The notes: generated from the letters alone by a model not told the origin. 7,180 nucleotides of DNA from Candidatus Omnitrophota bacterium (GCA_028719045.1 JAQULD010000084.1:1-7180); one strand, 5' to 3'. Numbered from the stretch's first letter, positions 1 to 6,927 are shown. Numbers and translations: made by a program.

Positions 1-293
1 ATGACAGAGCGGTTTGCGATGCCGAAAGCGACGGGTTGGTCAAAGTGGTTTGCGACAAGAAAGGCAGGATACTCGGGGCGCATATCGCGGGAGCAAGAGC
101 AGGAGATATAATCCATGAATATGTGCTGGCAAAGGGCGCGGGTTTAAAGATTAACAGGTTAAGTTCGTGCATCCATATTTATCCCACGCTTGCACAGACA
201 ATAAAGAGGGCCGCAGACAATTATTATTTTGATGTCCTGAATTCCGGGACTTTCAAGTCGCTCGCTAAGCTTATGCTAAGGTTCCTAAGATAA
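1..293 (+). CDS. MerA-like pyridine nucleotide-disulfide oxidoreductase, C-terminal end (partial)
   Basis: Only the last 96 residues are in the window. The gene starts to the left, and bases 1-2 finish a split codon. What is visible is the C-terminal dimerisation domain of flavin disulfide reductases (mercuric reductase, dihydrolipoamide dehydrogenase and relatives). It shows the DRAV start of the domain, the GLVKVV strand, KGRILGAHIAG (visible residues 20-30), GDIIHEY and the HIYPTLAQ motif (58-65). Family members are cytoplasmic FAD dimers that move electrons from NAD(P)H to a disulfide, metal or quinone; the substrate here cannot be told because the FAD, NAD and CxxxxC regions are missing. 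Where dihydrolipoamide dehydrogenase has its catalytic His-Glu pair, this protein has Tyr60 and Gln65, so it is not a standard Lpd. The Tyr is usual in MerA-like proteins; the Gln appears less so. Its stop codon directly abuts the ATG of the TVP38 gene, which implies translational coupling. Confidence 0.88.
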   Translation, partial: DRAVCDAESDGLVKVVCDKKGRILGAHIAGARAGDIIHEYVLAKGAGLKINRLSSCIHIYPTLAQTIKRAADNYYFDVLNSGTFKSLAKLMLRFLR

Positions 294-980
294 ATGAACG
301 ATAAAAACAAACCGGTTTTTCTTGCCCTGAAATTATTTATTGGCGTTTTGATCATCGCGGGAGTATGGTGGCTGGTTAAATGCGGGTGCCTGAGCCTTAA
401 GAACCTGTCGCCTCAAGCGCTCAGGGATTATATCCGTCAATTTGGAATACTGAGCCCTCTGGTATACATACTGGCTTACGCTTTGAATACCGTATCGATA
501 TTGCCGCCGATCGCGGGGCTTTCTCTAGCCGCTGGCCTTGCCTTCGGTTCCGCCTGGGGTGCTGTTTATTTAATGTCTGGCGCGATGCTGGGCACATGTG
601 CGACTTTCTTTATCGGAAGATATTTTGGCAGGGTATTGGTTCAAAAATGGATAAAAGGCAAGTTTAAGGCTTTGGACGAAAAACTCGGCTCAAACGGGTT
701 TATGACCGTCCTTTTCTTTAGGGTAATACCGTTAGTCCCTTACGAGGTTTTGAACTATGCCGGAGGTTTATCCGGGATAAAATTCAAAGATTATTTTTTT
801 GCCACTTTTTTAGGCCTCCTGCCCGGTGTGATCGTTTCTAGTTTATTCGGAGGAAGCCTGGGGCAGATCCACGGCGTAAAAGATATATTTTCCCCGAAGT
901 TTTTGTTTACCGCGGGACTAATGGCGCTTATCATCGCGGTGCCGTTTGTATACAGGAAGTTTCGTAAAGGCGGGGATTGA
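294..980 (+). CDS. TVP38/TMEM64 family (VTT domain, DedA superfamily) membrane protein
   Basis: This is a 228-residue polytopic inner-membrane protein. Likely membrane segments are near residues 8-27, 52-72, 75-106 (possibly two), 163-186 and 203-221, with a basic C-terminal tail (RKFRKGGD) that is probably cytosolic. VTT hallmarks are the FFIGRYFGR segment (105-113) and the re-entrant-loop motif with R143, P146, P149, N154 and G157-G158. DedA/VTT proteins are associated with lipid scrambling, undecaprenyl-phosphate or small-ion transport, but the substrate of bacterial TVP38 members is not established. The gene starts on the base after the stop of the MerA-like oxidoreductase and has only a weak Shine-Dalgarno site, so it is probably coupled to it. 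TVP38 and this oxidoreductase type also occur fused in one polypeptide in other bacteria, which supports a joint redox-membrane function. The family call is solid; the molecular role is unknown. Confidence 0.9.
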   Translation: MNDKNKPVFLALKLFIGVLIIAGVWWLVKCGCLSLKNLSPQALRDYIRQFGILSPLVYILAYALNTVSILPPIAGLSLAAGLAFGSAWGAVYLMSGAMLGTCATFFIGRYFGRVLVQKWIKGKFKALDEKLGSNGFMTVLFFRVIPLVPYEVLNYAGGLSGIKFKDYFFATFLGLLPGVIVSSLFGGSLGQIHGVKDIFSPKFLFTAGLMALIIAVPFVYRKFRKGGD

Positions 981-1004
981 GAATAGAAAATTGAACACAA
1001 AAAA

Positions 1005-1009
1005 GAGAG
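1005..1009 (+). promoter_or_regulatory. Shine-Dalgarno site deciding the DUF255 gene start
   Basis: GAGAG lies 9 bases upstream of ATG 1019 and 3 bases upstream of TTG 1013. The spacing favours the ATG, which shortens the protein by two residues compared with the longest reading frame. Confidence 0.6.
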
Positions 1010-1018
1010 CTGTTGCTT

Positions 1019-3145
1019 ATGGCCGAACCTTTTACCAATCGCCTTATAAAAGAGAAAAGCCCCTATCTTTTACAGCACGCCCATAATCCCATTGATTGGT
1101 ATCCATGGGGTGAGGAGGCGCTGGCAAAAGCCAGGAAAGAAGAAAAGCCTATCTTCCTTTCAATCGGGTATTCCGCCTGCCACTGGTGCCACGTTATGGA
1201 AAAAGAGGCTTTTTCAAACATCGAGGTGGCGCAAATCCTGAACGATAATTTTATAGCGGTTAAAGTGGACAGGGAAGAAAGGCCGGACCTGGACAACATC
1301 TATATGTCCGCTGTTACCGCGATGACCGGGCGGGGAGGCTGGCCTTTGACGATAATACTTACCCCGGAGCTAAAGCCGTTCTACGGCGGGACTTATTTTT
1401 ATCCCGAAGATGCACTGGGAAATCCAGGCCTTAAAACCATCCTGAACGCTATTACGCAAGGCTGGAAAAGCCGCAAGGGTGAAATTATAGCCACCAGCGA
1501 AGCTTTAAGCCGGGCAATAAGCGATATCGATGCCAGTAGTGAAAACGCGCCCGCTTTAGACGAGGCTGTATTGGATAAAGCTTACAAGGAATTCCTGCTT
1601 ATTTTTGACCCTCTGTACGCCGGATTCGGAAGGGCGCCGAAGTTTTCAAACGGCCACACAATTTCATTCTTAATGAGGTACTGGAAACGCACCAGGGCCC
1701 AAAAATCCCTTGAAATGGCGCAGAGGACATTGATTTCTTTGTCGCGGGGAGGCATTTACGACCATATCGGCGGGGGGTTCCACCGTTACACTATTGACGA
1801 ACAATGGCGTATACCGCATTTTGAAAAAATGCTTTATGACCAGGCTATGCTTTCAAAAGCGTATCTGGAGGCGTATCAAGCCGCCGGAAGAGAGGAATAC
1901 CTGACGGTCGCGAAAGGTATTTTTGAATATGTGCTTGGCGAAATGGCTTCTCCTGAAGGCGCGTTTTATTCCGCGCAAGACGCGGACAGCGCTTATGACG
2001 CCGCCTCTCCGGATAAAAAAGAAGAAGGCGCGTTTTACTTTTGGACAAGCGAAGAATTATCGGAGCTGCTGGGGGAAGAAGCCGCGCGGATAGCCGGCCA
2101 TTATTTCGGGATAGAAGCGAACGGCAATATCGAAACCGGGAAAGATGATGAGCTAAAGGGCAAGAATATCCTGTTTGTCGCTTCCGATTTCACCCGCACC
2201 GCCGCTTATTTCGGTAAAACCGAAAAAGAGATCGATGGGATTATTCAGGATTCCAGGCGTAAATTATTTTCCGCCCGCGCTAAAAGGCCTAAGCCGAGCT
2301 TTGATGACAAAGTGCTTTCGGACTGGAATGGCCTGATGATTTCAAGTCTGGCTTTTTCTTTTCGCGTTTTGAAGGAACCGCGTTACCTCATCGCCGCCAA
2401 AAGAGCAGCGGATTTTATTATTCAAAAGATGATTACCGCGGAGGGGGAGTTGTTCCACCGTTACCGGGACAATGAAGCGGCAATACCCGGTATGATCGAA
2501 GATTACGCCTTTTTCATCCAAGGGCTGCTCGATCTTTATGAAGCTACCTTCGAGCTGCCTTACTTGAGACTGGCAAAAACACTGGCTGAAAAGTTTCTGC
2601 TTGATTTCTGGGATAACTCAAATTCCGGTTTTTTCTTTACCGCGGATAAATCGCCCGGTATTTTGGCAAGGAGAAAGGATATTTATGACGGCGCTATCCC
2701 TTCCGGAAATTCGATCGCGGCGCTGGACCTGCTAAGGCTGGCGGGCCTGCTCGGGGAAAGAAACTTTGAGCGAAAAGCGGAAGCCGCGCTTGCGGCTTTT
2801 TCCTCAAAGATATGGGAAACTCCCAGCGCTTATGCCCAGGCGCTTATCGCCCTTGATTTTGTTTTAGGACCGCATGAGGAAATAGTGATCGCAGCGGATA
2901 AAACGGCGGATGCCGAGGAAATGCTTCTTGAGATCCACAAAAGGTTCCTGCCTAATAAAGTGGTAATGTTCAGGCCCAAGTCTCCGGATGAGGCTGTCCA
3001 GGTCATAAACCTTGCGCCTTTCAGCAAAGATTATATTTTATTGGAAGACAAGCCTACGGCTTACGTGTGCGTGAATCATTTGTGCAACTCGCCCACAAAC
3101 AGCATCGAAACGTTAAAACAGAAGTTAGACGGATTGGAGAAATAA
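1019..3145 (+). CDS. DUF255/YyaL (SPATA20-like) protein: thioredoxin-like domain plus (alpha/alpha)6 barrel
   Basis: This is a full-length 708-residue member of the YyaL/SPATA20 family. The N-terminal DUF255 thioredoxin-like domain covers about residues 1-165, with [18 protein letters not shown] and the redox-type motif C54-H-W-C57-H, then REERPD, GGWP and GGTYFYPE. The rest resembles the (alpha/alpha)6 barrel of N-acylglucosamine 2-epimerases and six-hairpin glycosidases. It carries conserved family blocks [14 protein letters not shown] (244-257), HFEKMLYDQ (267-275), [10 protein letters not shown] (429-438) and DGAIPSGNS (557-565), plus a C-terminal Cys pair, C684-X4-C689. No signal peptide is seen, so it is probably cytoplasmic. 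The biochemical activity of the family is unknown; a thiol-redox or carbohydrate-binding role is inference. ATG at 1019 is chosen over the in-frame TTG at 1013 because GAGAG at 1005-1009 lies 9 bases before the ATG but only 3 before the TTG. The radical SAM gene follows after one base. Confidence 0.93.
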   Translation: MAEPFTNRLIKEKSPYLLQHAHNPIDWYPWGEEALAKARKEEKPIFLSIGYSACHWCHVMEKEAFSNIEVAQILNDNFIAVKVDREERPDLDNIYMSAVTAMTGRGGWPLTIILTPELKPFYGGTYFYPEDALGNPGLKTILNAITQGWKSRKGEIIATSEALSRAISDIDASSENAPALDEAVLDKAYKEFLLIFDPLYAGFGRAPKFSNGHTISFLMRYWKRTRAQKSLEMAQRTLISLSRGGIYDHIGGGFHRYTIDEQWRIPHFEKMLYDQAMLSKAYLEAYQAAGREEYLTVAKGIFEYVLGEMASPEGAFYSAQDADSAYDAASPDKKEEGAFYFWTSEELSELLGEEAARIAGHYFGIEANGNIETGKDDELKGKNILFVASDFTRTAAYFGKTEKEIDGIIQDSRRKLFSARAKRPKPSFDDKVLSDWNGLMISSLAFSFRVLKEPRYLIAAKRAADFIIQKMITAEGELFHRYRDNEAAIPGMIEDYAFFIQGLLDLYEATFELPYLRLAKTLAEKFLLDFWDNSNSGFFFTADKSPGILARRKDIYDGAIPSGNSIAALDLLRLAGLLGERNFERKAEAALAAFSSKIWETPSAYAQALIALDFVLGPHEEIVIAADKTADAEEMLLEIHKRFLPNKVVMFRPKSPDEAVQVINLAPFSKDYILLEDKPTAYVCVNHLCNSPTNSIETLKQKLDGLEK

Positions 3146-3146
3146 G

Positions 3147-4118
3147 ATGAACGCTTTTCTTAATGTTTTAGAGAAATACGATATCCCGCGCGACGCGCTT
3201 AAGAGGGGAAATTTGAATACTTTACAGGTAAACCTTGGCAATCTTTGCAATCAATCCTGCCGCCACTGCCATATAGGAGCGTCTCCGGAAGGCAGGTCAA
3301 TTATGCCGAGAAAAGTCGCGGATAGTATTTTAAGTTTTTTAAAAAGAAACGACATAAGGACTCTGGATATTACGGGCGGGTCCCCGGAATTAAATCCTAA
3401 TTTCGATTACCTGGTAACCGGCGCCCGGGATTTTGTCCGGGAGTTGATCGTGCGTTCAAACCTTACAGTGTTCTTTGTGGTTTCCAAAGAATACCTGCCC
3501 GCTTTTTTCAGGGAAAACAGGGTGCACCTTATCTGTTCCATGCCCTGCTATACGAAAGAGAATGTCGACCGACAGAGGGGGGTAGGGGTTTTTGAAAAAA
3601 GCATAGAAGCATTAAGGCTGTTAAACGCCGAAGGGTACGCCAAAGATAGCGCTTTAAACATTGACCTGGTTTATAACCCGCAAGGGGCATATCTCCCCGC
3701 TTCCCAGAAAGAACTGGAAAAGGATTATAAAAATGCCCTGCGGAAAAGCTGCGGTGTGGAATTCTCAAGGCTCATTACCATAACAAACGTCGCTATTAAA
3801 AGGTTCAGGGAATACCTTGAGGAAAATAATGAGTATGAGAAGTATTCAAGCATACTGCGGAACAGCTTTAATCCGAAAACACTGGAGGCGCTTATGTGCC
3901 GGACTTTTTTAAGCGTGGGGTTTGATGGAAAAGTATATGACTGCGATTTTAACCTCGCGCTTGGCCTTGCCCTTAAAGATAGAGACGGTAATCCTCTGTC
4001 AATTGACAGGATAAACGCCAAGGATTTAAACGAGCGGATAGTTGTCACGGGAGAGCATTGTCTGGCCTGTACGGCGGGAAGCGGTTCAAGCTGCCAGGGA
4101 GCTTTAACAGGTTTTTAG
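3147..4118 (+). CDS. arsS: Radical SAM protein of the ArsS (arsenosugar biosynthesis) family
   Basis: This 323-residue protein spans the whole ArsS-type architecture. The [4Fe-4S]/SAM motif is C34-X3-C38-X2-C41, following LQVNLGNLC. The SAM-binding TGGSPELNP segment is at 76-84, NLTV at 105-108, VDRQRGVGVF at 140-149 and DLVYNPQG at 173-180. The C-terminal domain has MCR (C251), YDCDFN (C266) and a Cys-rich tail with C305, C308 and C316 (CLACTAGSGSSC). Characterised ArsS uses SAM to join a 5'-deoxyadenosyl group to dimethylarsenic, giving the nucleoside precursor of arsenosugars. Some relatives carry selenocysteine; here every position is Cys and no in-frame TGA is used. The sequence is divergent: the usual HCHVxAGP is HCHIGASP, and CDFNQML is CDFNLAL. 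ArsM, the usual partner, is not in the window, so the arsenic substrate is inferred from family only. GGAG at 3136-3139 is 7 bases before the start, inside the previous gene, which indicates tight coupling. Confidence 0.87.
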   Translation: MNAFLNVLEKYDIPRDALKRGNLNTLQVNLGNLCNQSCRHCHIGASPEGRSIMPRKVADSILSFLKRNDIRTLDITGGSPELNPNFDYLVTGARDFVRELIVRSNLTVFFVVSKEYLPAFFRENRVHLICSMPCYTKENVDRQRGVGVFEKSIEALRLLNAEGYAKDSALNIDLVYNPQGAYLPASQKELEKDYKNALRKSCGVEFSRLITITNVAIKRFREYLEENNEYEKYSSILRNSFNPKTLEALMCRTFLSVGFDGKVYDCDFNLALGLALKDRDGNPLSIDRINAKDLNERIVVTGEHCLACTAGSGSSCQGALTGF

Positions 4119-4142
4119 GTAACGCCAGAAGAGGAGAGATAT

Positions 4143-5147
4143 ATGTCGGAGTTGCGCTATAATCAGATTTCCAGGGAATGGGTTATTATTGCTACTGAAA
4201 GGGCAAAACGCCCCCGGGATTTCAGCAAAGTGAAAAAAGAGAATAAGATCATCCCTGAGTATAAAGAGGACTGCCCGTTTTGCCCGGGTAACGAAGATAA
4301 AACCCCTGAGGAAACCTTCCGTTTAGGAGACACAAAAGCGTGGAAAGTAAGGGTAACCTTCAATAAATTCGCCGCTCTTTCTCCCAATGAGAAAAAAGCG
4401 AGAAAGGCAAGCGAGATCTGCCGGCCGATCAGTATAAGCGGTTTTGGTATACACGAAGTAATAATCGAGCATCCCAAGCATAATATGGTAATACCTTTAA
4501 TGAGCGAGGAAGATGTGCTTAATATAATAAGGACTTACAAAAGCCGGTATCTTTCCATTAAAGTTATCGAAGGGATAGAGGAAATAGTCATATTTAAAAA
4601 TCATGGCCCTCAGGCTGGCACTTCGCTTGAACATTCCCATTCGCAATTGATAGCCACTCCGGTTGTATCCACGCAGGTGCGTGACCGTATCGCGGGAGCG
4701 GCAAATTATTTCGACGAAACCGGCCAGTGTATTTTCTGCGCTACCCTCCGGGAGGAAACGCGCGATAAAACGAGGGTGATCCTGGAAACAAATGATTTCG
4801 TTTCTTTTCTGCCCTACGCCGCCATGTCTCCTTTTCATATCTGGATCTTCCCGAAAAGGCATGCCGCTTCATTTTCTGACATCAGGGAAGAAGAAATGCG
4901 CGACCTGGCGTGTAATTTAAAGAGCACCCTGGCCAGGCTGTATTACGGGTTGGATAATCCCGACCTGAATTTTACGATCCGCTCTATCCCGGTTAACGAA
5001 AATGGCCTGAAATACTTCCATTGGTACATAAGCGTTATTCCCAGGGTAACCCAGCCGGCAGGATTTGAGCTGGGCACAGGCATGTTTATTAATGTGGGAA
5101 AGCCTGAAGAAAGCGCGGAATTCCTAAGAAATGTGAATATTCCCTAA
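4143..5147 (+). CDS. galT: GalT-like hexose-1-phosphate nucleotidyltransferase (HIT superfamily)
   Basis: This 334-residue protein has the class I galactose-1-phosphate uridylyltransferase fold, two HIT repeats. The N-terminal half has RYNQISREWVIIA, the zinc-type CPFC (C44, C47), H113, and the active site H164-S-H166-S-Q168. By family knowledge H166 is the nucleophile that becomes nucleotidylated, and C44, C47, H113 and H164 bind the structural metal. The C-terminal half has a second CxxC (C196, C199), SPFHIWIFPKRH (229-240) and HWYISVIPR (293-301). GalT exchanges UMP between UDP-glucose and galactose 1-phosphate in the Leloir pathway. Classic GalT has HPHGQ; the HSHSQ form is also seen in ADP-glucose phosphorylase-like relatives, so the nucleotide and sugar are uncertain. 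No galK, galE or galM is nearby. AGGAG at 4132-4136 gives good spacing to the ATG, 24 bases after the radical SAM gene. Confidence 0.85.
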   Translation: MSELRYNQISREWVIIATERAKRPRDFSKVKKENKIIPEYKEDCPFCPGNEDKTPEETFRLGDTKAWKVRVTFNKFAALSPNEKKARKASEICRPISISGFGIHEVIIEHPKHNMVIPLMSEEDVLNIIRTYKSRYLSIKVIEGIEEIVIFKNHGPQAGTSLEHSHSQLIATPVVSTQVRDRIAGAANYFDETGQCIFCATLREETRDKTRVILETNDFVSFLPYAAMSPFHIWIFPKRHAASFSDIREEEMRDLACNLKSTLARLYYGLDNPDLNFTIRSIPVNENGLKYFHWYISVIPRVTQPAGFELGTGMFINVGKPEESAEFLRNVNIP

Positions 5148-5175
5148 AAAAACGCGGGCTTCTTTTAAAAATCTG

Positions 5176-5204
5176 TTGAATTTTCGCGCCAGGGGCTTTA
5201 TAAT
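5176..5204 (+). promoter_or_regulatory. Sigma70-type promoter for the phosphate-transport operon
   Basis: TTGAAT (5176-5181) and TATAAT (5199-5204) are separated by exactly 17 bases. This is a near-consensus -35 box with a perfect -10 box. An A/T-rich stretch just upstream (about 5161-5172) could act as an UP element. Transcription would start near 5210-5212, leaving a leader of about 28 bases before the DUF47 start codon. It is the only strong promoter seen in the window and separates this operon from the galT-like gene. Confidence 0.75.
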
Positions 5205-5221
5205 AATGGCTCAAAATTCAA
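5176..5221. repeat. Perfect 9-bp inverted repeat flanking the -10 box, candidate operator
   Basis: TTGAATTTT (5176-5184) is matched by its exact reverse complement AAAATTCAA (5213-5221). The left arm covers the -35 box, the -10 box is at the centre of the dyad, and the right arm lies just past the expected transcription start. This position suits a repressor or dimeric regulator binding both arms. It does not resemble the Pho box of E. coli. The arms are AT-rich, so chance cannot be excluded. Confidence 0.45.
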
Positions 5222-5238
5222 TAACCTAAGGAGAGCCC

Positions 5239-5865
5239 ATGTTCGAGAAATTCCTGCCAAAAGAGTTCAATTTTTTCGATTTGTTCGAAAAACAGGTCGG
5301 TTTCGCCGTTAAGGCTTCCGCTTGTTTCTCTGAACTTGTCGCCAAGGGTACCATAGACGATGCCGCTATTGATAAAATACGCAATATCGAGCATCAGGGC
5401 GATGATGCGGCCCACGCCATTATCGAACAGTTGAACAAGAGTTTTATCACTCCATTCGACCGTGAGGATATACACGCCCTGGTCAAGGAACTCGACGACG
5501 TGATAGATATGGTCAATACCATTGTAAGCAGGCTCAAGGTCTATAAACTTACAGGCGTAAACCGTAATCTGATTGAATTCGCGGCCGTGATCAAAGAATC
5601 GGTTTCCGCGGTGGAGAGAGCGGTCAAAGGCATGCGCGATATGCGGAATTATAAAGCGGTATCCGAAGCCTGCGTTGAGATAAACCGCCTTGAGAACGTG
5701 GGCGATTCGATGAGGGACCAGGTACTGGCGGAACTTTTTGAGAAAGAAAAGGACCCCATCGCGGTGATCAAGTGGAAAGAGATCTATCAGGATGCCGAAA
5801 CCGTCCTTGATATTTGCGAAGATGTAGCGCATGTGGTCGGCTCTATTCTGGTAAAACAGGCTTAA
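5239..5865 (+). CDS. DUF47/PhoU-like accessory protein of the Pit phosphate transporter
   Basis: This 208-residue, all-helical cytoplasmic protein belongs to the DUF47 family (TIGR00153 type, similar to B. subtilis YkaA), a relative of PhoU. The family usually has 205-225 residues, so it is complete. It shows the two PhoU-like repeats with acidic metal-binding motifs: EHQGDD (51-56) with TPFDREDI (71-78) and ELDDVID (84-90) in the first, and ENVGD (152-156) with the helix running from W179 through D185, E193 and D194 in the second. DUF47 genes are commonly paired with pit and are thought to regulate the permease or phosphate signalling; direct mechanism is unproven. AAGGAG at 5228-5233 sits 5 bases before the ATG. 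It is the first gene after the promoter and is followed after 3 bases by pit. A long antisense reading frame across it is only a codon-usage shadow. Confidence 0.93.
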   Translation: MFEKFLPKEFNFFDLFEKQVGFAVKASACFSELVAKGTIDDAAIDKIRNIEHQGDDAAHAIIEQLNKSFITPFDREDIHALVKELDDVIDMVNTIVSRLKVYKLTGVNRNLIEFAAVIKESVSAVERAVKGMRDMRNYKAVSEACVEINRLENVGDSMRDQVLAELFEKEKDPIAVIKWKEIYQDAETVLDICEDVAHVVGSILVKQA

Positions 5866-5868
5866 TTT

Positions 5869-6861
5869 ATGACATTCAGCATTTTTTTTCTGATAGCCCT
5901 CGCGCTGGTTTTTGATTTTTTGAACGGTTTTCACGATTCCGCTAATTCAATAGCTACCGTAGTTTCTACCCGGGTGCTCTCCCCACGCGTCGCGGTCCTG
6001 TGGGCCGCGTTTTTTAATTTTTTAGCCTTCCTTTTTTTTGGCCTGCACGTGGCAAATACTATCGGAAAAGGCATTATCGATATCGCGATAATAGATAAAG
6101 CTCTTATTTTCGGAACGCTTGTGGGAGCATGCGGCTGGAATGTCATTACCTGGTATTTCGGCCTTCCGACCAGTTCTTCCCACGCGTTGATCGGCGGTAT
6201 GATCGGGGCGGCCCTTGTTAAAAGCGGTACAAAATCGCTGGTTTTTTCAGGCATCATTAAAACGGTCGCGTTCATATTCGTTTCTCCGGTGCTTGGGCTT
6301 ATTTTAGGTTTTGTTTTAGGGCTGGTGGTGTACTGGGCCTTCCGCAGGAGTTCGCCCATGAAGGTGGACCATATCTTCCGGAAAGGGCAGTTGGTTTCCG
6401 CGGCTTTCTACAGCCTTGGCCATGGAGGAAACGACGCTCAAAAGACGATGGGCATAATCGCGAGCCTGCTTTTTAGCGCCGGCCTTCTCGGCCCTAAGTT
6501 TTACATCCCTTTCTGGGTTGTGCTCGTGTGCTATACCGCTATAGCCTTAGGTACCATGTTCGGAGGCTGGCGCATCGTAAAAACAATGGGGCAGAAGGTG
6601 GCAAAGCTTAAGCCGGTAGACGGCTTTTGCGCCGAACTTGGGGCCGCCTGCACTTTGTTCTTTTCTTCGGCTTTCGGCATACCGGTAAGCACTACCCATA
6701 CGATCACAGGCTCTATTATGGGCGTAGGTTCTATCCGCAGGCTAAGCGCGGTAAAATGGGGTGTCGCTCAGCAGATCGTCTGGGCCTGGATGTTGACTAT
6801 CCCCGCCGCCGCCCTCATTTCCGCTTTGGCTTATGCCCTTATCAGGGTTTTTCTTCGCTAA
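5869..6861 (+). CDS. pit: Pit-family low-affinity inorganic phosphate transporter
   Basis: This 330-residue inner-membrane carrier has about ten hydrophobic segments and the internal duplication typical of the PiT family. Each half carries a signature: GFHDSANSIATVV (20-32) and GHGGNDAQKTMGI (184-196), the GANDVANA-type Pi/cation-binding loops, then GLPTSSSHALIGG (98-110) and GIPVSTTHTITGS (270-282), the paired Ser/Thr-His loops. PiT proteins move phosphate, often as a metal-phosphate complex, using a proton or sodium gradient, and they also admit arsenate. The length matches shorter bacterial Pit proteins without the large central loop of E. coli PitA. The Shine-Dalgarno site is weak (ACAGG at 5856-5860) and the start lies 3 bases after the DUF47 stop, so translation is probably coupled. 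Sulfate or another oxyanion is a less likely substrate. Confidence 0.94.
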   Translation: MTFSIFFLIALALVFDFLNGFHDSANSIATVVSTRVLSPRVAVLWAAFFNFLAFLFFGLHVANTIGKGIIDIAIIDKALIFGTLVGACGWNVITWYFGLPTSSSHALIGGMIGAALVKSGTKSLVFSGIIKTVAFIFVSPVLGLILGFVLGLVVYWAFRRSSPMKVDHIFRKGQLVSAAFYSLGHGGNDAQKTMGIIASLLFSAGLLGPKFYIPFWVVLVCYTAIALGTMFGGWRIVKTMGQKVAKLKPVDGFCAELGAACTLFFSSAFGIPVSTTHTITGSIMGVGSIRRLSAVKWGVAQQIVWAWMLTIPAAALISALAYALIRVFLR

Positions 6862-6917
6862 AAAGTCCCTTTCCCGCGAAACTTTGCTTGTTCAATTTCA
6901 TCTAAATATTAAAGAAT

Positions 6918-6923
6918 GGAGGG
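6918..6923 (+). promoter_or_regulatory. Shine-Dalgarno site deciding the Mth938-domain gene start
   Basis: GGAGGG lies 4-5 bases before ATG 6928. An earlier in-frame ATG at 6916 overlaps this site and has no ribosome-binding site of its own, so 6928 is the better start. Confidence 0.8.
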
Positions 6924-6927
6924 AAAA

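Noticed and set aside
1013..1018. TTG start two codons upstream in the DUF255 gene
   Set aside because: The purine-rich site is only 3 bases away from this TTG, while ATG 1019 has normal spacing.
3725..4048. Minus-strand frame opposite the radical SAM gene
   Set aside because: It is a shadow of the well-supported ArsS-like gene, with no domain of its own.
5107..5166. Possible terminator after the galT-like gene (AAGAAAGCGCG pairing with CGCGGGCTTCTT)
   Set aside because: The stem needs two bulges and a loop of more than 30 bases that reaches into the coding region, and the T run is only four long.
5218..5934. Long minus-strand reading frame (238 codons) antisense to the DUF47 gene
   Set aside because: The + strand has a clear DUF47 protein with promoter and Shine-Dalgarno site. 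The antisense translation has no recognisable domain and reflects codon bias.
5931..6359. Minus-strand reading frame inside the pit gene
   Set aside because: It lies entirely opposite conserved Pit motifs, and its translation looks like no known protein.
6844..6870. Imperfect hairpin at the end of pit (AGGGTTTTT with AAAAAGTCCCT)
   Set aside because: The upper stem is only A-T pairs, there is a 2-base bulge, and no T tract follows, so a terminator call is not supported.
6627..6905. Second + strand frame overlapping the end of pit
   Set aside because: It overlaps the second conserved Pit signature in another frame, is Arg/Tyr/Phe-rich with no domain, and has no ribosome-binding site.
6884..6912. 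Possible promoter TTGCTT-17-TATTAA before the Mth938-domain gene
   Set aside because: Both boxes are weak, and the predicted start would fall inside the Shine-Dalgarno site, removing part of it from the transcript.
6916..6927. ATG start four codons upstream in the Mth938-domain gene
   Set aside because: These codons consist of the Shine-Dalgarno sequence for ATG 6928 and are not part of the conserved domain.
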